Below, piece after piece: positions 7,891 to 8,154 of a DNA stretch of 8,154 nt (its first letter is position 1; every line of letters starts with the position of its first letter). The DNA is taken from contig JAGWNV010000105.1 in assembly GCA_028872975.1 (NCBI GenBank), forward strand, positions 1-8,154, written 5' to 3'. A program made the translations under genes and the position numbers. The DNA comes from Acidobacteriota bacterium. Its GTDB lineage: Bacteria > Actinomycetota > Acidimicrobiia > Acidimicrobiales > UBA8190. Under the pieces are notes generated by a model that had not been told where the DNA came from, made no database searches, and was given only the letters and a program-made list of their open reading frames with translations.

Positions 7891-8154
7891 ATGCGGGACC
7901 CACTGATCCTTCGTGAAGCAGATGCTCCTGATCTCCTCGTGATGATCAGGCTGGGAACGAACACGCTGGAGGATCGCCATCTCTCGAGGAGTTGTCAGGA
8001 GACGTTCGGTCGGTGGGGAATCTGGGGCTTCTCCGTCCTCGAGGTGCCGCACGGTGACTACACGGAACTCGCCAGGCTTCGTCCCTTCGTGGCCGCAAGA
8101 CGTATGGTCTTCGAGGCTCGCGGGGCTGATCTACTTGCCGGTGGCTTCCCTTTG
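7891..8154 (+). CDS. Unrecognised protein downstream of the integrase (3' partial)
   Basis: An ATG at 7891 opens a frame that stays open for 88 codons to the end of the window. The protein begins MRDPLILREADAPDLLVMIR; after a Cys-containing stretch (RSCQETFGRW) it has GIWGFSVLEVPHGDYTELAR and an arginine-rich segment VAARRMVFEAR. No signal peptide, membrane helix, helix-turn-helix or catalytic motif is evident. Mixed charged and hydrophobic residues suggest a soluble alpha/beta protein. I do not recognise the family and assign no function. The start lies 3 bases after the integrase stop and in the same frame (TGA GCA ATG); GAGG at 7876-7879 and AGG at 7881-7883 could act as ribosome binding site. 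It is very probably co-transcribed with the integrase. Codons such as CTT, CGT, GAA, GCA, GCT, CCT and CTA are much commoner than in the upstream core genes, supporting foreign origin. It does not look like an excisionase. Confidence 0.7.
   Translation, partial: MRDPLILREADAPDLLVMIRLGTNTLEDRHLSRSCQETFGRWGIWGFSVLEVPHGDYTELARLRPFVAARRMVFEARGADLLAGGFPL

Larger units (their letters stand above)
6533..8154 (+). mobile_element. Putative integrative element at tRNA-Thr (left part only)
   Basis: Inferred from an intact tRNA gene, a repeat-rich spacer, a complete tyrosine recombinase and an unrecognised accessory gene, together with a drop in GC bias starting at the tRNA 3' end. The stated left edge is the first base after the tRNA; the true crossover probably lies inside the tRNA gene. 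The other end, which should carry a copy of the tRNA 3' segment, is beyond the window. Confidence 0.7.

Noticed and set aside
7645..8052. 135-codon minus-strand frame over the integrase end and the downstream gene
   Set aside because: It overlaps the catalytic H-R-W-Y region of the integrase in antisense, and the + strand frame at 7891 has better spacing and a plausible start.

Overview
The window comes from a very GC-rich bacterium, most likely an actinobacterium (Actinomycetota). Three things point there. The topoisomerase I has no zinc fingers or cysteines and ends in a lysine/alanine-rich tail. The run hppA, topA, tmk, holB on one strand is, as I recall, also found in Streptomyces. The DNA polymerase III delta' subunit has an actinobacterial look. 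A member of Acidimicrobiia would fit, but the sequence does not prove a class.

The first 6.4 kb is ordinary core genome, all on the + strand. It opens inside hppA (membrane proton-pumping pyrophosphatase, 5' end missing). After a 76-base gap comes topA (DNA topoisomerase I). tmk (thymidylate kinase) and holB (clamp-loader delta') follow, each starting on a GTG that overlaps the previous stop as GTGA. topA, tmk and holB therefore look like one translationally coupled replication unit: topology control, dTTP supply and clamp loading. An intact tRNA-Thr gene (anticodon CGT) lies 29 bases after holB.

From the 3' end of the tRNA the character changes. A 128-base non-coding stretch rich in short direct repeats leads to a tyrosine recombinase (408 aa) with all its catalytic residues. 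A partial unrecognised gene follows, in the same frame and one codon after the recombinase stop, and it runs off the window. Base and codon use here is visibly less extreme than upstream. The layout tRNA - repeats - integrase - unknown cargo is the classic entry end of an integrative element or genomic island inserted at a tRNA gene. The far end is outside the window, so element type, size and cargo cannot be read.

No CRISPR array, rRNA, insertion sequence or convincing rho-independent terminator was seen. No stretch over 300 bases lacks a gene.
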